64,000 nt of DNA from Enoplolaimus lenunculus (Eukaryota; Nematoda; Enoplea; Enoplida; Thoracostomopsidae): positions 1 through 64,000 of the forward strand of contig JASANG010002439.1 of assembly GCA_030248215.1 (NCBI GenBank), given 5' to 3'. A model generated the notes under the pieces. It did no database searches, was not told where the DNA came from, and was given only the letters and a program-made list of their open reading frames with translations. This document shows, piece by piece, positions 20,964-31,992 of the stretch (position 1 is its first letter; each line of letters begins with the position of its first letter). Position numbers and translations under genes: made by a program.

Positions 20964-21054
20964 ATTATTTACGCGTATACGGAGCACAACCTCTCTACAG
21001 CACATGATGGCTCTGGGGATCAAGATCAAAGGTTCGAATCCTAGCGTAAATAAT
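20964..21054 (+). other. tRNA-like 91-nt segment with perfect 11-bp closing stem
   Basis: ATTATTTACGC at the left pairs perfectly with GCGTAAATAAT at the right. Just inside the right arm is GGTTCGAATCC, a perfect match to an RNA polymerase III B box. No good A box is visible and the T-stem is incomplete, so this is not a working tRNA gene; it is more likely a tRNA-derived remnant or another structured RNA. Confidence 0.4.
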
Positions 21055-21159
21055 TTTGAAAAAGTTTTTGCTACGCAATACATTCATCAAAAACTTTCAA
21101 GCTTACACTGCAATATGCAATATTAAAAGATAGCAGTGTTAATAACTGCCAGGGTTTAT

Positions 21160-21313
21160 TAAGGTGGACAACAGTACCTTAATCATATTCCTAAGTTTAA
21201 CACCTGGCGTAAACATATGTCTACGCCTAAACCTAAAGTGAAAAATCAGATTAAAATCTAAGATTTCGTACTGCAGACTCCAGCAAAAATGTAGGACGCC
21301 TCTAAAAGTAACA
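21160..21313. mobile_element. MITE family C remnant
   Basis: The right end CGCCTCTAAAAGTAACATGG plus GCC matches family C (see 31791). The left end is diverged. The interior has a few CCTAAG-like hexamers. Confidence 0.5.
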
Positions 21314-21541
21314 TGGGCCATAATTAGCTATTCTCCGATTGGTGAAGTTTAAAATAAAACGTATCCTTCGCAGCCGAAAACTTATGGACCTATCACTGAT
21401 TTTTCGCCATGTTTAGTTTAAAAAAACGCATTGTGGCATGCCAATCTGTTAGTTAAACAATTGGCATTTTACGCTACGTTGATATACGCTTTATAACTAC
21501 TGGTATATATCATTAATCTGATATTTAGCACTCATTTGCAT
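21314..21541. other. AT-rich spacer
   Basis: Nothing recognised. Confidence 0.35.
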
Positions 21542-21589
21542 TATATATTATTATTATTCATCTTATTGTTGTTCTTGTTGTTGTTATTA

Positions 21590-21639
<50 letters not shown>

Positions 21640-21722
21640 CTTATTGTTGTTCTTGTTGTTATTATTATTGTTATTATTATTATTACTATTATCACTATTA
21701 TTATCATTGATATTTCTCTTTT
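21542..21722. repeat. (TTA)n microsatellite with TTG interruptions
   Basis: About 180 bp of TTA/ATT triplets, with TTG and CTT variants at intervals. It gives long artificial Leu or Asn runs in translation. Confidence 0.95.
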
Positions 21723-22152
21723 TTATTTTATAGTATTTGTCAAATTGAGTTAATATAACGAAAATTAGATGTCCATATAACCGTGAACAAATTAACGCTA
21801 TCAATAGGCTAATAGCAACCATCCAAGGTTCAATTATCACTAATAAACTTTCACATCCGCTTTTGAATTTAAGTCTTGTAATTTTTGCTCAAAGTTAATC
21901 GTTTGTGATTCAAAAGAAAACACAATTTTTGGCATCAAATTCTTTACGCTTCCCTCAAGTATACTTGGCATAGGTCTCGTTTTACAAACAGTCGGTTGTG
22001 AATCGTATGTTTTTCTAAATAAACATTAGCTTGTTGTTTTGCTTAATTTATTTCATTGTTAGTCAAAGTGGGGGTTTAGTGGACCTTGATTTCGTTTTAT
22101 GATTGTAAATTAGCTAAATTGACGTACTAGAAGCACTCTATCAGCTTTAGTA
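21723..22152. other. AT-rich spacer
   Basis: On the minus strand, 21840-21740 could encode two hydrophobic segments before running into the microsatellite. I do not consider this a gene. Confidence 0.3.
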
Positions 22153-22314
22153 ATGTTAGATCAAATTGAAAACGAAATATATGATTGTTTAGATGCGGAC
22201 AGTTTACCAAACAGTAGCAACAGGTTTATGATTTCAAAAAAGTTAAGTAGAAAAAATTTTAGGGAACAACGCAGAATAAACATGGAACAAAGAGGCCGAC
22301 AATGCACAAAGTAA
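22153..22314 (+). CDS. Possible small gene or terminal exon, 53 residues
   Basis: An ATG after an acceptor-like tatcagctttag opens 54 codons including the stop. The product is highly charged: it starts MLDQIENEIYDCLDADSLPN and ends FREQRRINMEQRGRQCTK. Composition looks protein-like, but a frame of this length is well within chance. No domain recognised. Confidence 0.25.
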   Translation: MLDQIENEIYDCLDADSLPNSSNRFMISKKLSRKNFREQRRINMEQRGRQCTK

Positions 22315-22499
22315 ATTTACTGGTACATATATATACAATTAGTCATTTTGGCAGTATGCTTATCCGCAACCTCAGAATGATAAGTGAAATTTCTTGCAAA
22401 ACACATTTAGCACTAAAAGTTTGTCATTGCAAAATTGAAGTATTATTTGAACAGATTCAGTGGCGTCGTTTCACTAACTTTTTGTGATGCTATCTTTAA

Positions 22500-22762
22500 C
22501 CCTTTCTCACATGAATATTTTCTATTTTCCCTGAGACCTACTTTTATGCTAGGATTCGAACTCGGGTGACTGGCGTGGGAGGCGTATACCATCACCACTC
22601 AGCTATGGGAACTTGACGCTCAAGCCCGAGGGGGCTCTCACGTCTTGTGGTGATTTAGTACTATGTATACGGGTTGCAATTGTTAAACACGGTGCGATAT
22701 ATACTATTTAAAGTATATACACTGCGCTGAGTTGCCTACAGGCAACTGAATGTGAGAAGGGG
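22500..22762. mobile_element. piggyBac-like MITE carrying a tRNA-Gly-like segment, copy 1
   Basis: TTAA flanks both ends (22496-22499 and 22763-22766), and the termini CCCTTTCTCACATGAA and TGAATGTGAGAAGGGG are inverted repeats. A TTAA target and CCC-type ends are the hallmark of piggyBac-class elements. It is about 263 bp. The tRNA-like part is annotated separately. A second copy is at 63690 and a third enters at the right edge of the window. Confidence 0.75.
22548..22611 (-). other. tRNA-Gly(CCC)-like segment inside the piggyBac-like MITE
   Basis: On the minus strand it contains an A box (ATAGCTGAGTGGTGATGG), an anticodon-loop-like CTCCCAC with CCC at the anticodon position, and a B box (GAGTTCGAATCC). 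The anticodon stem is degraded, so it is tRNA-derived rather than a functional tRNA. Internal Pol III promoter elements appear preserved. Confidence 0.65.
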
Positions 22763-22766
22763 TTAA

Positions 22767-23003
22767 ATAATAAGCTGACCCTAATATGGTCGCAAAACTG
22801 GGGTGCAAAACTGTTTCTCACCTACGTACACATCGTGACCAGATGTGGCCGAAAATTTTTTTCAACAGTGTTATTTAAAGAATTCTATGTTAACAAAATT
22901 TTTTACCGCCTTTATAAATGTTATTTTTCAATTCCGCGCTCTGTATAAATTGATGATCATCGAGGACCATCTTCGTACATTTTATTAGGCTATTAAGCAT
23001 GTA
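22767..23003. other. Spacer
   Basis: Nothing recognised between two MITEs. Confidence 0.3.
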
Positions 23004-23402
23004 CTGTAGTGACCCGAATAAGAGGGGGTAATAAGAGGGGGTCCCGATTTTGAGTTGTAATCAGTAAAAGTCCATATCCCTCAAATTACAGTCCATAAAT
23101 GTCAATTATCCCTATTGTAGCGCATAAAATGACTCCAGGACCTAATAAAGTTGAGTTCGAAACTTTAAAGTGTACTTAAGTTTTGAAAGTAACATTTCAA
23201 AGTATAACCTTGCATAAACGCTCACACTTTTGACATAAGGCAAAAAACATTTAGTTCAACGGATAGTTGCAATACAGGATATATATCAGTAACGAAATGT
23301 GGCGTAGGCGGCTTAAGTAACAGTCCGTAACGGAATAACAGGTAGGTACCCTCTGGAGAAGAAAAATAAATATCAGCCCCCACCTCTTATTCGGGTCACT
23401 AA
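23004..23402. mobile_element. MITE family T copy
   Basis: It starts CTGTAGTGACCCGAATAAGA after TA and ends CTTATTCGGGTCACTA with a slightly diverged terminus. The interior is collinear with the copy at 9996. Confidence 0.75.
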
Positions 23403-23603
23403 ACCGTAAACGGAAACTAGTCATGCGCTGACTTACTGCAAATCTGAACAAGTATTTCGTCATACTATCCAATTGTGGCTAAATAACTGCAGATTTATCT
23501 TGTTTACACATATATATTTAATGCAGAATACATATACAAATGTAAAAAGAAAAGAACAACCATCTAAACAAGACGTCGCTAAGGCGAGGAGAATCGAACA
23601 AAG

Positions 23604-23794
23604 AGCCAATGTATAGAACAAGGCCGTAGCAGTAGTGTAAGCATATTCCGAAACCTAAGCATATGCCTAAGCATTGTAAGAATGAGCTTATACCTAAGCT
23701 AAAGCCTAAGCCTTAGCCTGTAAGCAAGAATATTATTCTAAAGCTTAAGCTACTCTAACGCAGTCCCCCAGGCTTGTAAATCTTTACATGGGCC
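23604..23794. mobile_element. MITE family B copy
   Basis: It starts AGCCAATGTATAGAACAAGG and ends AATCTTTACATGGGCC. The interior has CCTAAG and CTAAGC hexamers. The flanks gaacaaag and agacaaaa agree at about 5 of 8 positions. Confidence 0.6.
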
Positions 23795-24945
23795 AGACAA
23801 AACATATTTCCGAACATGAGCCAAAACGCAAATGTTTCGGCTTAATCAATAGTTTTTTGTTCATAATTTTAACGAATTATATAACAGGCGACGCCACGAG
23901 AAGCTCAAATATGCAAAAATTCAACATCCGATCACTTTTGGGCAAACACGGGCTGGGGTGGGATAACCTTAAAAGCCCAAATTATCCAGAGATCCGAACC
24001 CACTTGTTCCCCGATTGGCTACGGGTCCGCATAGTTCTTATATAATTTTTTTAAATTGTGTGTTTAATCGCTTTTCTCAAGAAACTAGAATGGCTAAATT
24101 GTGATGCCAACGAAACCTTAAAATAGCGTTTCAGTATTTGGCTTCACGTACTATAAAAGATTATATACTATTCAAAGGTTATAAATATCAACAATTTTGT
24201 ACAAAAAATACCCGATCAGGTACAACGGTTAACAGTTCAAAAGGAACCTATTAACCCTAATCCCGTATAAATTCGCAGGTCCTAAAGGTCTTCGTTTAAT
24301 ATTACGGTAAACGTTTAGTTTTAGACTTCGAGTAATACATCAACACTTTCGTTGAAGCTTAATCCATCAAATATTGCGGAGTCCACATTCTATACATCAA
24401 ACAGAACATGTGTTTTTATCTGTATTCCAATGGATACCATTTGACAGGCTGGCTATGAAAGAATAAAGTATTTCAGTCAGATACGATTGGGAACTTTGTC
24501 AACTTGCATGCTATGTGGCAAACTGCACCATCATGAGCTGAAGCGCATTGAAACAGGTTCAAAAATAACAGTGTGCTCACTCAAAAATATGGCTCTGAAC
24601 GTTTCTGCCCTCTTGAACTGAAACCACGGCTACGCTGCTGATGTAATGATGTTAAAACCAAAATGTTTATCTCTTGAATACTAATCGGTAATTTGCTATT
24701 AAATCGATTTTACAAGTATAACAGGTATATACACACATATATATGTATGTATGTATGTATATATATCACAATCGATACGCATGAAGAAACAAATACGCGA
24801 ATCGCAGTATAGGTTGCCTCAGGAGAGTCTCCCTGTGTCACGCATGATCAAACAGAATAATGATAGGTGTGTGAATGAAATTTTATTCAAGCTTAATATT
24901 GCGAATATGAAGAAAACCTAAAATCCAAGGCTAGTAGCGAGCCGC
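23795..24945. other. Spacer with diverged repeat sequence
   Basis: A segment near 23994-24015 contains GGCTACGGGTCCGC, the terminal motif of the hAT family at 31098 and 44332, so part of this stretch is an old copy. No supported gene. Confidence 0.35.
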
Positions 24946-25140
24946 TGGGGCACAGCACCTCTCGAAACGTCTTAGCCAGCTAGTAATGTCTTCTGATATC
25001 ATCAACGTGCTGATAGGTTAGCCGTTTAAGAAAATTCTTCGACCCCTAGAAGAGGTTTAGCAAACCAGTAAAGGTTTTCGAAACCATCAACATGCCATAT
25101 ACATTTGCCCTCCCCTTAGCATGATAAGCTGGCTCCGGGT
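24946..25140. mobile_element. Diverged copy of the GTAGCCAG hAT MITE family
   Basis: The right side CCCCTTAGCATGATAAGCTG..CTCCGGGTC matches the right side of the copy at 44332. The left end is poorly defined. Confidence 0.4.
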
Positions 25141-25235
25141 CTAAAAGCATTGGCCGTAACCTGAACGGTACTTGGATGTGGACAAAAAGCCACAAACAAC
25201 GGAATCCTCGGGGTCGAAAACATTTTAACGTATAT

Positions 25236-25434
25236 GTTTAGAAGGGTTAAGACGACGCAGTATAGCGATCGCATTCCTAAGCCAAAGTCTAAGTCAAGCC
25301 TAAGCCTAAGCGTAGGAATGAACTCTTACCTAAGCATAAACCTAAGCTTAAGCAAAAACATTAGTCGTAAACTTAAGGTTACTCTATTGCAGTCCCGCAT
25401 AAAAACGTACCGCACCTGATCTTTAATTGGGTCG
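25236..25434. mobile_element. MITE family A copy, diverged
   Basis: A TTAGGC-type interior followed by the right end ACGTACCGCACCTGATCTTT. The left end is degraded. Confidence 0.5.
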
Positions 25435-25477
25435 AAGTTTTAAAGAGCAATTTAATATGTAACCAAGTGGTCAACAC

Positions 25478-25661
25478 AGGGGATTATATTGAGATGGGTT
25501 TGACCCACATGTTGGCAGTTGAGAACTTCAATTACCCACGTTGTTTCGCAAGGTACAAGACATACCACGAACTCGTAATACATAGTTTTACAAGAGAGTG
25601 TCACAGTATTCGTTTATATGATATAAAATGGCGTAGCGCAAATTTGTTCAGAGATCAATAA
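25478..25661 (+). CDS. Possible terminal exon with downstream poly(A) signals
   Basis: After an acceptor-like caacacag, a plus-strand frame of 60 codons (GDYIEMGLTHMLAVENFNYP at the start, IRLYDIKWRSANLFRDQ at the end) ends in TAA. AATAAA motifs lie at the stop and about 50 bases further. No upstream exon found and no family recognised. The poly(A) motifs raise it slightly above the many chance frames. Confidence 0.3.
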
Positions 25662-26604
25662 AAACCGACGGTCTCTAAGCAGCGCCCAAGACTGTTCATC
25701 CGTTCAATAAAATGCCATATTATAATTTTGGACTGAAAAAGATTAGAGCCAAAATTTATTTAACTGCGAGGTTTATTAGAATTTGACAAATCTCAAAATT
25801 CCCTGCGGAAATAAAAGACAATAAATTATAAAATTAAAACTGTGAAATATTTTTTCCTAATTCGAGATATTTGTAATATTATTGTTTTTTTCGAATTCTA
25901 TTCATGCTTACAAAAACGCATTTCAGTCACTTGCACGAATGTTACTGTATTGCAATGTCGCTGAAAAATGTTCCGCCCCTGATCTTTAAATCAGCTTTCG
26001 GTCTGAATAACAAATACAAATGGTTTTTGTTCCAGAATAATTAGTTCGATTTTGTATTTCCGTTCTAATGGGTGATGTCTGAAATTCTGAGGGCAAAAAT
26101 ATGTGTTCAGGATGCGACAGATATGATTTTTTTTATAATTTAGCAACATTAGATTTGCATATATATAACTTGGTGATGCCCTGTGGGCTGGAAGTAAACC
26201 TTATTTTTAAACTACAAATTCGCATGTTGTTATTATTATAATAACTTTAGGAAATTTGCATTTGATAATTTTATTTTTTCCGAATATGAAATGTAAATTT
26301 TTTGGCCAAAAATCATGCAAACTTGCGTGTATAAAGCGGAAACGGTTTGAAATTAACTTTAAGCTTTTTTACGGTTCTTGATTCGGTTATAAGTTAAGCT
26401 AGCCTGTGTACTGCAAACTACCGGAAACGGAAATAATTATATACTTGTAACTATGCGAAATTATAAATTTGTTATCTGTCAATTTTACTACTTTGATTTT
26501 GTTCAAAGTTATTATTTGGCATTTTTTTGGGATTGTTAGCAAAAGTATCGTTGGAACTATAAAACCAAAAGTCCTATAGGGTAATTTTTGCCAGTCAAAA
26601 ATTT
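25662..26604. other. AT-rich spacer
   Basis: A lone family A right end (GTTCCGCCCCTGATCTTTAA) lies at 25969-25988. Otherwise nothing is recognised. Confidence 0.4.
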
Positions 26605-26804
26605 GGACTCTTGTAAAAATCTGAGGCGGAAGGTTTTTCCGCGGGACTCCAATAGAGTAAGCTCAACCTTTAGACTAATTTTTTTCGCTTGACTTAGTCT
26701 TAAGCTTAAGTTAATAGGAATATGCTCATTTTTACACTTAGGCTTAGGCTTACGCTTAGGAATATGCTTATAATACTGCTACGCCCCTGTTCTTGACATT
26801 GGCC
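26605..26804. mobile_element. MITE family A copy
   Basis: The left end GGACTCTTGTAAAAATCTGA is diverged; the right end is GCCCCTGTTCTTGACATTGG plus CC. The flanks share AAAATTTGG, consistent with an 8-bp duplication whose exact edge is ambiguous. Confidence 0.7.
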
Positions 26805-26978
26805 AAAATTTGGCACAAAATGAAGCAGGAAACAGATTGTTGTACAATTTTATGTTCGGCAAATTAGGCTTTGACTGCTTTAATTTAAATTTTAAAAATA
26901 CGTGTAAACCAGAAAACCAGCCGGATGAATCAAATTTTGCGAAACGACAACGCATTTGGAAATCAAACTTACACATAG

Positions 26979-27138
26979 TTTTACTAACAGTAATCCATGA
27001 CTCATAAGTATTTTACTAACAGTAATCCATGACTCATAAGTATTTTACTAACAGTAATCCATGACTCATAAGTATTTTACTAACAGTAATCCACGACTCA
27101 TAAGTATTTTACTAACAGTAATCCATGACTCATAAGTA
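26979..27138. repeat. Five tandem copies of a 32-bp unit
   Basis: The unit begins TTTTACTAACAGTAATCCAT and ends GACTCATAAGTA. The five copies differ at one position only (fourth copy CCACG for CCATG), so the array is young. Confidence 0.95.
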
Positions 27139-27252
27139 TTCTCAAAATGTACGGCATCTATCACGAACGAGTTAATTAAAAGTTTTGAAATTTTCTAACT
27201 TTTCCAGTTCAGAGTTTAAATATTTACCGAAAGTAATGAAGTTCTGTTCACA

Positions 27253-27530
27253 AGTGCAAGTTTTTGCAACAAAAACTAGCACGTGTAGCTTGTATGTGCA
27301 AGTTTGTTCACAAAGCAGCTTTGAAGTTATTGCAGCTGTAAATTATTCACTGGAATTCATGTGATTTAATTTAATTCGCACCTGTGAACGCAGTTGCAAG
27401 TCCCTTGTGAATTTCTTACACCTGCAGTTTGATCGATCAATCGGAATGTTCCTTCGAGAATACTTGCAGCTGCATGCATTTCGTGCAAGTTGCAGCTGGG
27501 AGTTCTCGCTGCAAAAACTGGCACGCGTGA
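27253..27530. mobile_element. Long-TIR MITE family L copy
   Basis: It begins CAAGTGCAAGTTTTTGCAAC and ends GAGTTCTCGCTGCAAAAACT..GGCACGCGTG. The ends are inverted repeats and the interior is rich in CTTGCAGCTGCA. Confidence 0.6.
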
Positions 27531-27943
27531 ATGGAGTTTAATTCTAAAATATATATTCTCAGTGCAATTTGTCTAAAATGCATCAAAAAACAATTAATCG
27601 GGTATGAACACATAGGAAAAATATTCGAAAAATATATGGACCACAAAAATTTTTTGGCCACATTACATTTACAAATGTCAAAGGAACAGGTTTCGGTCTT
27701 GTTTTTATCTGATGTAAAATTTGAGATATAGACTTAGAGGTACGTCGTGCGTTACCACCGACTGCACAACGCATTGTTTTCGAATTAAACCACGAGATAA
27801 TGTTTCGTTTGTTCATAAATTGCAATTATTGGTTAGTTTTATATTGAAACATCTCACACAAAAACGAATTGTTACTTAAGGAATTAAGCAGAATTCTAGT
27901 GGAGCCGGGGAAAATTTTCTTAACATAAAATTCTTTAGGGCTG
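27531..27943. other. AT-rich spacer
   Basis: Nothing supported. Confidence 0.3.
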
Positions 27944-28500
27944 TCGAAAAAAAATGTCGATGACGTGGGACGAAAGTATCTCTACGGAGGGGTTGGGGTC
28001 ATTGCCTATCGCTTCCTGTGACTGCGACCCTACATCGGTGTATAAGTTAACCAAAACGACGTCTTGCAACAACTTTGAGTCAAAACTCATTGTCAATTTC
28101 AATGTGTTTCAGAATGGCAATAAAAGGTTTTGTAACATTTTATTGCGTCAACTTGTATTCTACGTTCGGTATCAATAATGACAGATATTGAACGCTAAAA
28201 CAACTAAACCAACGAGCCATTAAGAGCACTAAGAACACGGACGTGTACAATAAGATAAGGGGGAATATGGATTCCCTCCCATTTGAACTTTGTGCAAAAA
28301 CGACATACAAGACACTTTTACAAGGCTTCAGAATAACGTGTCGTAGAGCCCAACGCAATATTTGCTCGCTACGTCACCGGCGAATATTATTCAAAATGAG
28401 GTTGTCCCTGAGCAATGACAATCCTGACTACGCGATTGAGCAGAAAAATAATCGTTTGTGGGACATTTACAAATTGCTGGCATTCTATCATGGGTGGTGA
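27944..28500 (+). CDS. Two adjacent protein-like open frames, possibly a decayed gene
   Basis: The first frame follows acceptor-like attctttag and reads from AVEKKMSMTWDESISTEGLG to a stop at 28178. The second, in another frame, runs from about 28188 to 28500 and contains YNKIRGNMDSLPFELCAKTT and ends NNRLWDIYKLLAFYHGW. Both have a composition more like protein than neighbouring spurious frames, and they abut. This could be one old coding region with a shift, or two exons around a missed intron. No family recognised. Confidence 0.28.
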
Positions 28501-28807
28501 CATATACGGCAAAATTGCAGCTGCGACGAAAACAACACTTTAATATATAAAATGTGATTTGATTTCTCGTTGAGTTTATAGAACACGAACATTGGGTGGA
28601 TAAAATTTAGATTATTTTAGGCCGCAGCCGAAACTTCGATTTAAAAGGGTATTATTTCGTTCAAATATTAGGTTTAATAAAGTAACTTAAAAATGGCCGA
28701 CACGGATATTTAGAAACAACACTGGCGCTCATCACGGCCGTGGTGTGCCGTCGAAGTTTGGCTATGAAAAATATCTTTAATATATAATATAATGAGATTT
28801 TGTTTCG
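28501..28807. other. AT-rich spacer
   Basis: Nothing recognised. Confidence 0.3.
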
Positions 28808-28879
28808 GTCTAAAAAGGTTAATCTGAGTCTGTTACAGCACCGCCGTCAAACGATCCGGCCCTGTTCTATACATGGGCC
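28808..28879. mobile_element. Right half of a MITE family B copy
   Basis: It ends GATCCGGCCCTGTTCTATAC followed by ATGGGCC. The left half is missing. Confidence 0.5.
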
Positions 28880-29177
28880 GATTTTTTGGTATATTTTAAA
28901 CTTTCTGATACCTTTGGAAATTAGGGCATTTATCTTCGTCTGTATACTGTTTTACGCCGATCAAGCTAGAAAACAAGCATTTATTTCTAATAAAATTTTG
29001 TTTGCAAGCTACTTCTGGTAGAAAAAATACAGTGAAGAGTGGTAAAATAAGCGTCAATTTATTAGTTTTGTTGCTGTAGAACATTTTTTGTGAAATTGGC
29101 AAGTTTCAACCCACGCTAAAATTAATTTCGTAAATAAGTTTGAAATAGATTAAAACATTTTCAAATTTTTGTTACCA

Positions 29178-29433
29178 ACACTGTAAATTTGAGGGAATTG
29201 ATTTTAATCAGAATGAGTTAAATAACTGAGTCTGAATTAGGTCTTTCCGAACTCAAATTTCTCGCTTGATTGTGACGTTATCCTGAGTCACTTAACCATT
29301 TCATCCGGAATATCAATCAGTTCAGAGTGAGTTTAATGTTTACTATTATTAGCTCAGAATAGTCCGAAATATTCAAAAAATGACTAATTCGTTCTCTGAG
29401 TTGAATAATCAGCTCACCAGAATTTACACAGTG
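29178..29433. mobile_element. Candidate MITE with CACTGTAAATT ends
   Basis: CACTGTAAATTTGAGGG on the left and CCAGAATTTACACAGTG on the right are inverted repeats around 255 bp of AT-rich sequence containing several AACTCA/TGAGTT motifs. Confidence 0.4.
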
Positions 29434-30197
29434 AATCAGATAATAATTCAGCATAATGCATTGAACAGATATTAACAAAATCTCGTAGGCCGCACGCATT
29501 CACTCAGTCTTATATCCCAAGTACAACATTTTTTAATCATAGTACTCGAGGTATACGTTATATTCACAAATCAGAGAATCAACTGTTTAGGCAGAGAAAG
29601 CTGCTAGTAAATATTAGTCTAGTGCAGCATGCGTTCATTTCTCGTCAGAACACAAAACAATTTGTTCTTCAACAGTAGTAGCAACTTTAGCCTTGAACAA
29701 ACCCTGGAATAAAAATATCAATGCTTACGTTCCGCTATTGAAGGATACAACCCTATAAAGATATTTTTCGGCAATTTGTAAACTTTTATGAGATTTGTGT
29801 AAGTTTGACGCAACAATCGGCTTATTTGAATTTAGAAAATTTACTACCAAGAGTTTGCTTTGAAAAATTTAAACGCCCTGCGTTTGAACGAAATTTGAAC
29901 GTCGGCTCGCAGCAAAATATTTAGGATTATTTTAATGGGTGTAAATTTTATTTTCAAACCAATTATTGAACAAACACGTGTTTACGCTCTCATGGGCACA
30001 GAATAAATGTGGATCGGTTTTATAAGATTTTATATTGGCCATTAAATATAAAATTTTGTCGTAACTCAAAACTTGAAATTTGTATATCAAAAAAACTTAA
30101 TAAACTTTTTTAAAATTAAAAATATATAAATTTTATATCAATGTTAGCCCCAGAGGCGAAAATGGGTCAATTTATGTGATCCATGACGCACCATATG
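29434..30197. other. AT-rich spacer with a weak exon-like frame
   Basis: On the minus strand, an acceptor tttttattccag at about 29706 is followed by GLFKAKVATTVEEQIVLCSD and a stop. The sequence is too short to support a gene. Confidence 0.25.
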
Positions 30198-30305
30198 TCA
30201 CCAGCAAACGACAGCTGCCAGTTTTCAAACGGGATTTAGGGCAAAACATACAAGTGCAATTTGTAGCAGCTGCAAGTTCTTGCAGCAAAAACTTGCTCGT
30301 ATGAA
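30198..30305. mobile_element. Short or truncated family L copy
   Basis: The right end GCAGCTGCAAGTTCTTGCAG followed by CAAAAACTTGCTCG matches family L; the left end is degraded. Confidence 0.45.
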
Positions 30306-30850
30306 CAATAGGGCTTAAGAATAATTCGACAAAACATAAGCCAAAAAAATTTTCAATTGATCAAGTCAACACATGAGTTAACATTTCATTCAAATATTTA
30401 TTGATCCAAGGTACGTTTTAGCGTTTGGAGACACTTTCTACAGCGGTTTTCGTTTCAAAGCTGAAATATTAATGAAAAAAGCTTGAAACGCTCATGAATA
30501 ATTTACCGACCAATGAGTTGAAACAACGGTAGCGTTTGCGAGCAGCAAAACCACGCCAGTGTGCGCATTAACAGCAGGGAGGGGTAGGGTCTGGTCGCCC
30601 CTCGAAATAAACCCTTGTTTATTGGGTACAAGCACTTAATAATTGAATAATTGCTGCCAATCTTGATTTAAGGTCCAATATTTTAGGCGGTTTGCGGTAC
30701 TGACCCTATGCAAGCCAAGTTTGTGTTCGGGTCGTTGTCTTAGAAAGTTGAACTTAGAAACTTTACAGAATACTGTAAGCTAAAATACAGGTGGTCCGCG
30801 CACACTGACCTCAAAACCTTAATAATCAGTTAACGGCAATAATACGGTCT
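30306..30850. other. Spacer
   Basis: Contains CCCCTCCCTGC-rich sequence near 30580 resembling a hAT MITE end, but no partner end was found. Confidence 0.3.
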
Positions 30851-30983
30851 GGTTCTTGTACACTTCCTCCATATTGGCGTAGGTACAGACTTAGGCTTAG
30901 CTTTGGCAAAAGATTTACCTAAGCCAAAGCTTAAGCGTAAGCCTAAGCCTTAACATTATATGTGAAGGAAGTGTACAAGAGCC
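30851..30983. mobile_element. MITE family D: different ends, same TTAGGC interior
   Basis: GGTTCTTGTACACTTCCTCC on the left is the inverted counterpart of GGAAGTGTACAAGAGCC on the right (about 23 bp, few mismatches). The interior is TTAGGC and CCTAAG hexamers, as in families A to C, although the termini are unrelated to theirs. Confidence 0.65.
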
Positions 30984-31097
30984 ATCTATAACTGGGATCA
31001 GTTCCATAGTCAAGAGTTTGTAAAATTTACTTTAATAGTAATTTTTTGAAAGGTCGAATATTGAAAACTTTACGCTTCTACATTGGAATCCTTGAAG

Positions 31098-31262
31098 CAC
31101 GCTCGTAGCCAGCTCACCTTGCTAGAGGAGGGCTAAAAACTTTCAGGAGGGACATTCAAGGGATTTTAATGAGTTACAAGCAAGGTTGAAAATTTTCGAG
31201 AGGGCCCAAAACTTTTCAAGCGGAGCTGAGCCCCCCTTGGTATCCCCTTGGCTACGGACCCG
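31098..31262. mobile_element. hAT-type MITE with perfect 8-bp duplication (GTAGCCAG family)
   Basis: The left end CACGCTCGTAGCCAG and the right end TTGGCTACGGACCCG are inverted repeats. Both flanks, 31090-31097 and 31263-31270, are CCTTGAAG. It is 165 bp. Confidence 0.8.
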
Positions 31263-31790
31263 CCTTGAAGTCAAAACAGTTTTTTACTCGCTACGCTTGT
31301 TCGCAAATGAACTTTTGGACGTTGATGTAATCATCTTGAAAACCCAAATCTTGTCTGTGTCCCCCTGCCTTATATAGTGGCAGGAGATAAATCCTTTCCC
31401 ACAGAAGTTGCGCGCAAACGTTGTGCAGAAATTGCATTTAAAGATGTCGTTGTTTTATTAGCGCTTGCACAACTATGATGCCCAAACCAAACAACTGGAT
31501 ACTAAAACTGCGCTTTAACCTTTTCAGACTGTGTTGCCTTTAGTTCTATTTTATATTCAAACAAAAAGTTAATATAAACAAAATAATTAAATTATTTATA
31601 TTTCGCCGCATCATAAACAACTCTCAGACTTTGAGTCCGAAAAATTTCGTTAATCAGAGCTCAAAATAATAACAGCGGTAATAAAACTCTAGATAGACTG
31701 TGTGCCCAGCAGTGGCATTTGTTGTTGTTGAACAGCACGCAAACAAGGACGAATCCAAGGCACCAACGGAGCACTGGCCCCGCCAGCAGG
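31263..31790. other. Spacer, partly protein-like before MITE C1
   Basis: A plus-strand stretch at about 31710-31790 reads AFVVVEQHANKDESKAPTEH but is cut by the next MITE. Another short frame follows tttcccacag at 31403. Neither is enough to call a gene. Confidence 0.25.
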
Positions 31791-31992
31791 GGCCAATGTT
31801 ACTTTAAGAGGCGTAACAGTAGATTAAGCGCATTCCTAAGCCGAAGCCTAAGCCTAAGCGTTGCAAAAATAGGTTCCTAAGCCTAAGACTGAGCCTAAGC
31901 CTAAGCCTAAGCAAAAAATATGATCTAGAATCTAAACCTACTCATTTATGGACCCACCAGAAACCTGAACGCCACTTAAAGTAACATGGGCC
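31791..31992. mobile_element. MITE family C copy
   Basis: It starts GGCCAATGTTACTTTAAGAG and ends CCACTTAAAGTAACATGGGC plus C. The flanks ccagcagg and caaacagg agree at 6 of 8 positions. The interior is CCTAAG hexamers. Confidence 0.75.

Noticed and set aside
21541-21840. Poly-Asn or poly-Leu protein
   Set aside because: It is the translation of a (TTA)n microsatellite.
22548-22611. Functional tRNA-Gly gene
   Set aside because: The boxes are present but the anticodon and acceptor stems do not pair well, and it sits inside a repeated transposon.
26979-27138. CRISPR-like array of 32-bp repeats
   Set aside because: No spacers; plain tandem repeat.
30505-30620. Minus-strand first exon ending TCG|GTAAAT and joined to 29706
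   Set aside because: Two phases are open and part of the sequence resembles a MITE end; evidence too weak to call.
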